Of a DNA stretch of 9,609 nucleotides, positions 6,608 to 9,609 are shown piece after piece. The DNA comes from Rhizobacter sp. (GTDB lineage Bacteria; Pseudomonadota; Gammaproteobacteria; Burkholderiales; Burkholderiaceae_C). Where the stretch lies: positions 1 to 9,609 of the forward strand of contig JANYFX010000088.1 of NCBI GenBank assembly GCA_025359585.1, in the 5' to 3' direction. The notes under the pieces are model-generated. The model was given only the letters and a program-made list of their open reading frames with translations, did not search any database and was not told the DNA's origin. Numbering within the stretch: position 1 is the stretch's first letter; each line of letters begins with the position of its first letter. Made by a program: the position numbers and the translations under genes.

Positions 6608-7471
6608 ATGAGTTTGATTCACGGCCGCCGCTCGCTCTTGCTCGCCTCGCTCGCCGCCATGGCCGACATCGCCAACGCCCAATCGCCGGTGCGGCGCATG
6701 CCGGTGATCTTCATCGGCCACGGCAGTCCCATGAACGCGATCAGCGACAACCCGTTCACGCGCGCATTGCAGGCCTAGGGCGCGGCGCTGCCACGGCCGA
6801 CCGCGATCCTCTCGGTCTCGGCCCATTGGCTCACGCCGGGGCAGACGCTCGTGACCGTCGACGAACGGCCGAAGACGATCCACGATTTCGGCGGTTTCCC
6901 GCGCGAGCTGCACGAGATGCAGTACCCGGCGCCCGGCGCGCCAGCGATCGCGCGTGAAGCCGCTCTGCGCGTGAAGCAGAGCCTCACGCAGGGCAGCGAC
7001 CAGTGGGGCTTGGACCATGGCACCTGGAGTGTGTTGCACCACCTGTTCCCGAAGGCCGACATACCGGTGTTCCAGTTGTCGATCGACTACGACCGGCCCG
7101 GTGCGTTCCACCATGCCGTCGGCCGTGACCTGAGCGCGCTGCGCGAAAAGGGCGTGTTGATCATGGGCAGCGGCAATGTCGTGCACAACCTGCGCGCGAC
7201 CGACCGCAACGCGCCTGTGGGACCAACCGCCTCACGCCCCTGGGCGCAGGCCTTCGACGACGCGTTCAAGAGCGCGCTGGCCGGGCGTGACGACAAGGCC
7301 TTGATGAACTACACGAAGCTGCCCGGCGCCGAGATGGCCGTGGCCACGCCCGACCACTACTACCCGGTGCTGTACGCGCTCGGCGCGGCGGCGCCGAACG
7401 AAGCGGCGAAGACGATGTTCGAGGCGTTTCACGCGGGCACGCTGAGCATGCGTTGCCTGCAGTTCGGCTGA
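6608..7471 (+). pseudogene. ygiD: DODA/LigB-type extradiol ring-cleavage dioxygenase, interrupted by an in-frame amber codon
   Basis: This class III extradiol dioxygenase family (YgiD, plant DODA) opens catechol-type rings such as DOPA with a metal held by histidines. Read from ATG 6608 there are 287 codons, with TAG at codon 57 (6776-6778), where the flanking residues LQA*GAALPRP suggest a lost Trp (TGG to TAG). Everything else is intact and in one frame. His38 (FIGHGSPMNA), His73 (SAHW), His193 (VVHNL) and His250 (TPDHYYP) keep the spacing 35/120/57 that I recall for E. coli YgiD H22/H57/H177/H234. LDHGTW (135-140) and the ending LSMRCLQFG are also present. The first 25 or so residues look like an export leader (RRSLLLAS, then IANA-QS); starting at Met31 would give the usual cytosolic length of about 257. 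An internal GTG at 6851 would lack His38 and His73, so a restart should be inactive. It follows the peptidase by 16 bases with only a weak AAGGG 12 bases before the ATG. A recent null mutation or a base-call error are both possible. Confidence 0.88.
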
Positions 7472-7474
7472 TCA
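7469..7474. other. Back-to-back convergent stop codons (TGATCA)
   Basis: The dioxygenase stop TGA (7469-7471) and the complement of the FAD-dehydrogenase stop (TCA, 7472-7474) directly abut with no spacer, forming the palindrome TGATCA. No intergenic terminator can fit between the genes, so each transcript must end inside the other gene's coding region or overlap it antisense. Confidence 0.9.
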
Positions 7475-9130
7475 GCGCGCCGCGGCTTCGAGGCCGAGCA
7501 TCGAGCGCGCGACCGCCTCGGCGACTTCGATGCCGTCCACGCCCGCCGACATGATCCCGCCCGCATAACCCGCGCCTTCACCGGCGGGGTACAAGCCCTT
7601 GACGTTCAGACTCTGGAAGTGGCGCCCGCGCGTGATGCGCAGCGGCGACGAGGTGCGTGTCTCCACGCCGGTGAGCACCGCGTCCGGCATCGCGAATCCC
7701 TTGATCTGGCGCTCAAACGCGGGCAGCGCTTCTCGCAATGCGGTGATCGCGTAATCGGGCAGGCTCGGGTTGCCGCGTTCACCCAGATCGGTGAGCTTCA
7801 CGCCCGGCTTGTACGATGGCAGCACGCTGCCGAAGGCCGACGACTTCTGCCCCTTGATGAAGTCGCCGACCAGTTGCCCCGGCGCTTCGTAGTTGCCGCC
7901 GCCGAGTTCGAACGCGCGCGACTCCCACAGGCGCTGGAAAGCCATGCCATCGAGCGGGTTCACCGTGCCCTCATGCAGGCCATCCTGCCGATAGTCCTGC
8001 GGCGTGATGCCGACGACGATGCCGGCATTCGCGTTGCGCTCGTTGCGCGAGTACTGGCTCATGCCGTTGGTGACGACACGGCCGGGCTCGGACGTGGCGG
8101 CCACGACCGTGCCGCCCGGGCACATGCAGAAGCTGTAGACCGAGCGGCCGCCCTTGCTGTGGTGCACCAGTTTGTAGTCGGCCGCGCCGAGGATGGCGTT
8201 GCCGGCGTTCGGCCCGAAGCGCGCGGCGTCGACGAGGCTTTGCGGGTGCTCGATGCGAAAGCCGATCGAAAACGGCTTGGCTTCCATGAACACACCCCGT
8301 TCGTGCAGTACCGCGAAGGTGTCGCGTGCGCTGTGGCCGAGTGCGAGCACCACGTGGTCAGCGGCAATCTGCTCGCCGCCGTTCAAGGTCACACCGCGGA
8401 TGTGGCCGTTTTCGATCAGCACGTCGGTGACCCGCTGTTCGAAGCGAACCTCGCCGCCGAGCGCGATGATCTCCGCCCGCATCTTCTCGACCACGCCGAC
8501 GAGCCGGAACGTACCGATGTGCGGCTTGGCAACGAACAGGATTTCTTCCGGCGCACCGGCCTTCACGAACTCGTGCAGCACCTTGCGCGTCAGATGCCGC
8601 GAGTCGCTGATCTGGCTCCACAGCTTGCCGTCGGAAAACGTGCCGGCGCCTCCTTCACCGAATTGCACGTTCGACTCCGGGTTCAACACGTTCTTGCGCC
8701 ACAAACCCCAGGTGTCCTTGGTGCGTTCGCGAACCTCCTTGCCCCGCTCCAGCACGATTGGCCGCAAGCCCATCTGCGCGAGGACCAGTGCGGCGAAGAT
8801 GCCGCAGGGCCCGAAGCCGACGACCAGCGGGCGTGGCCCTGTCAGCCCGCCGGCCGCCGCTTGGCCGATGAAGTGGTAACTCGTGTCGGGCGTGGGCCGG
8901 ATGTGCGGCTGGCCTTCGAGCCGCTTGGATACCGAGGCTTCATCGAGCAACTCGCAATCGACGGTGTAGGTCAACACCACGGCGCTCTTCTGGCGCGCGT
9001 CGTAGCTGCGCTTGAAGATGCTGAAGTTCTTCAGCGCCGCGTTGTCGATCCCCAGGCGCGCGGCGATGGCCGAGCGCAGTGCGTCCTCGGCGTGGTCGAG
9101 CGGCAGGCGGACTTCGGTGATGCGGAGCAT
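7472..9130 (-). CDS. FAD-dependent dehydrogenase, COG2509 type (function uncharacterised)
   Basis: A 552-residue flavoprotein of the uncharacterised NAD(P)/FAD-dependent dehydrogenase group. The N-terminal roughly 95 residues form the small domain typical of this group, including FKRSYDARQKSAVVLTY (39-55). A Rossmann FAD site follows: VVGFGPCGIFAAL (103-115), with the ribose-binding acidic residue Glu128 in VLERG. NVQFGEGGAGTFSDGKL (154-170) and SFCMCPGGTVVAA (333-345) are group-typical blocks. The C-terminal FAD-contacting segment is YPAGEGAGYAGGIMSAGVDG (514-533). The ATG at 9130 gives MLRITEVRLPLDH, the normal start of such proteins; an open frame continues about 48 codons further upstream but runs over the ABC gene's end and is not protein-like. 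There is no clear Shine-Dalgarno site. It begins 19 bases after the ABC exporter stop, so it is probably the second gene of that operon. Related proteins have been suggested to act in redox or tRNA-related roles, but I cannot assign a reaction. Confidence 0.92.
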   Translation of the reverse strand: MLRITEVRLPLDHAEDALRSAIAARLGIDNAALKNFSIFKRSYDARQKSAVVLTYTVDCELLDEASVSKRLEGQPHIRPTPDTSYHFIGQAAAGGLTGPRPLVVGFGPCGIFAALVLAQMGLRPIVLERGKEVRERTKDTWGLWRKNVLNPESNVQFGEGGAGTFSDGKLWSQISDSRHLTRKVLHEFVKAGAPEEILFVAKPHIGTFRLVGVVEKMRAEIIALGGEVRFEQRVTDVLIENGHIRGVTLNGGEQIAADHVVLALGHSARDTFAVLHERGVFMEAKPFSIGFRIEHPQSLVDAARFGPNAGNAILGAADYKLVHHSKGGRSVYSFCMCPGGTVVAATSEPGRVVTNGMSQYSRNERNANAGIVVGITPQDYRQDGLHEGTVNPLDGMAFQRLWESRAFELGGGNYEAPGQLVGDFIKGQKSSAFGSVLPSYKPGVKLTDLGERGNPSLPDYAITALREALPAFERQIKGFAMPDAVLTGVETRTSSPLRITRGRHFQSLNVKGLYPAGEGAGYAGGIMSAGVDGIEVAEAVARSMLGLEAAAR

Positions 9131-9149
9131 GGGCGTGCGCGAACGAGGC

Positions 9150-9609
9150 TCAAGCCCGCAGTGGTGGCGGCAGCTTGTCGTCAGGGGTTTCCGGCGCTTC
9201 GGTGTGCAGCATCTCGTCGATGGGCTCGCTGCTCGGCGGATCGCTGTCGTCGGCCGCGCGCAAGGCCGCCACACTCGGCGCGTCCTGCGGCAGGAAACCT
9301 CCCGACTGGTGTTTCCACAGCAACGCGTAGTGGCCGTTCAGCCGCAGCAGCTCGTCGTGCGTGCCCTGTTCGATGATGCGGCCTTGCTCCAGCACGATCA
9401 GCCGGTCCATGCGCGCGATGGTCGAGAGCCGGTGCGCGATCGCGATCACGGTCTTGCCTTCCATCAGGCCGAGCAGCTGGTCCTGAATCGCGAGTTCGAC
9501 TTCGCTGTCGAGCGCCGACGTGGCTTCGTCCAGCACCAGGATCGGCGCGTCTTTCAGCACCACGCGTGCGATCGCGATGCGCTGGCGCTGGCCGCCGGAA
9601 AGTTTGACG
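9150..9609 (-). CDS. ABC exporter, C-terminal end of the ATP-binding domain (ABCB/MsbA-like), partial
   Basis: The last 152 residues of an ABC transporter whose N-terminus lies beyond the right edge. The ABC signature LSGGQRQRIAIAR is visible at fragment residues 3-15, then Walker B ILVLDE (23-28) with catalytic Glu28, the D-loop SALD (31-34), and the H-loop His59 in AIAHRLST. IEQGTHDELL and HYALLWKHQSGGFL then close the domain, as in exporters with fused membrane and ATPase domains (MsbA/ABCB group). After that comes a roughly 46-residue tail rich in Pro, Asp and Glu (EPIDEM, APETPDDKLPPP), probably disordered. Walker A and the membrane domain are outside the window, so substrate and exact subfamily cannot be told. 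The FAD dehydrogenase gene follows after 19 bases on the same strand. Confidence 0.93.
   Translation of the reverse strand, partial: VKLSGGQRQRIAIARVVLKDAPILVLDEATSALDSEVELAIQDQLLGLMEGKTVIAIAHRLSTIARMDRLIVLEQGRIIEQGTHDELLRLNGHYALLWKHQSGGFLPQDAPSVAALRAADDSDPPSSEPIDEMLHTEAPETPDDKLPPPLRA

Noticed and set aside
6851..7471. Independent shorter gene starting at GTG 6851
   Set aside because: It lacks two of the four active-site histidines and is in frame with the upstream half; better explained as the remainder of the amber-interrupted dioxygenase.
9131..9274. A longer N-terminus for the FAD dehydrogenase (start at 9274)
   Set aside because: The extra 48 residues overlap the ABC exporter's coding end in another frame and do not resemble the family; the family N-terminus MLRITEVRLPLDH begins at 9130.
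7619..9376. A 585-codon + strand frame opposite the FAD dehydrogenase
   Set aside because: The opposite strand encodes clear Rossmann and C-terminal FAD motifs; this frame shows none.

Overview
The window looks like an ordinary chromosomal stretch of a high-GC beta-proteobacterium, probably order Burkholderiales. This is inferred from strongly G/C-biased third codon positions, TGA at the end of all eight genes, and proteins that read like Burkholderiales relatives of well-known families. I see no transposase, integrase, tRNA, rRNA, CRISPR array or phage gene. Coding density is very high: the longest gap between genes is about 120 bases, so no stretch over 300 bases lacks a gene.

Layout, left to right. 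(1) Positions 1-3232, + strand: the tail of a tripartite RND multidrug-efflux operon. It holds the C-terminal 57% or so of an AcrB/MexB-type inner-membrane pump, with its stop codon overlapping the start of an OprM-type outer-membrane lipoprotein channel. The periplasmic adaptor (AcrA/MexA type) would be expected upstream, outside the window. (2) Positions 3248-4075, - strand: a crotonase-fold enzyme carrying the Asp/Glu/Asp residues typical of delta3,5-delta2,4-dienoyl-CoA isomerase (fatty-acid beta-oxidation). It converges on the efflux operon. (3) Positions 4076-4196: a 121-base divergent intergenic region with short inverted repeats and a -10-like hexamer. (4) Positions 4197-7471, + strand: three co-directional genes. 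They are an alpha/beta hydrolase of the monoacylglycerol-lipase type, an M20 metallopeptidase with its own good ribosome-binding site and possible promoter, and a DODA/LigB-type extradiol dioxygenase interrupted by an in-frame amber codon. (5) Positions 7472-9609, - strand: a FAD-dependent dehydrogenase (COG2509 type) downstream of the C-terminal end of an ABC exporter. The two are 19 bases apart and probably co-transcribed.

The only clear functional unit is the pump-channel pair. The other genes are lipid, peptide, aromatic and redox housekeeping-type enzymes with no obvious shared pathway. The observations most worth following up are the lone amber codon in an otherwise intact dioxygenase gene (all four active-site histidines remain at their usual spacing), the Tat-like leader on that same protein, and a perfect 11-bp inverted repeat inside the OprM-type gene. 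I found no convincing undescribed system here.
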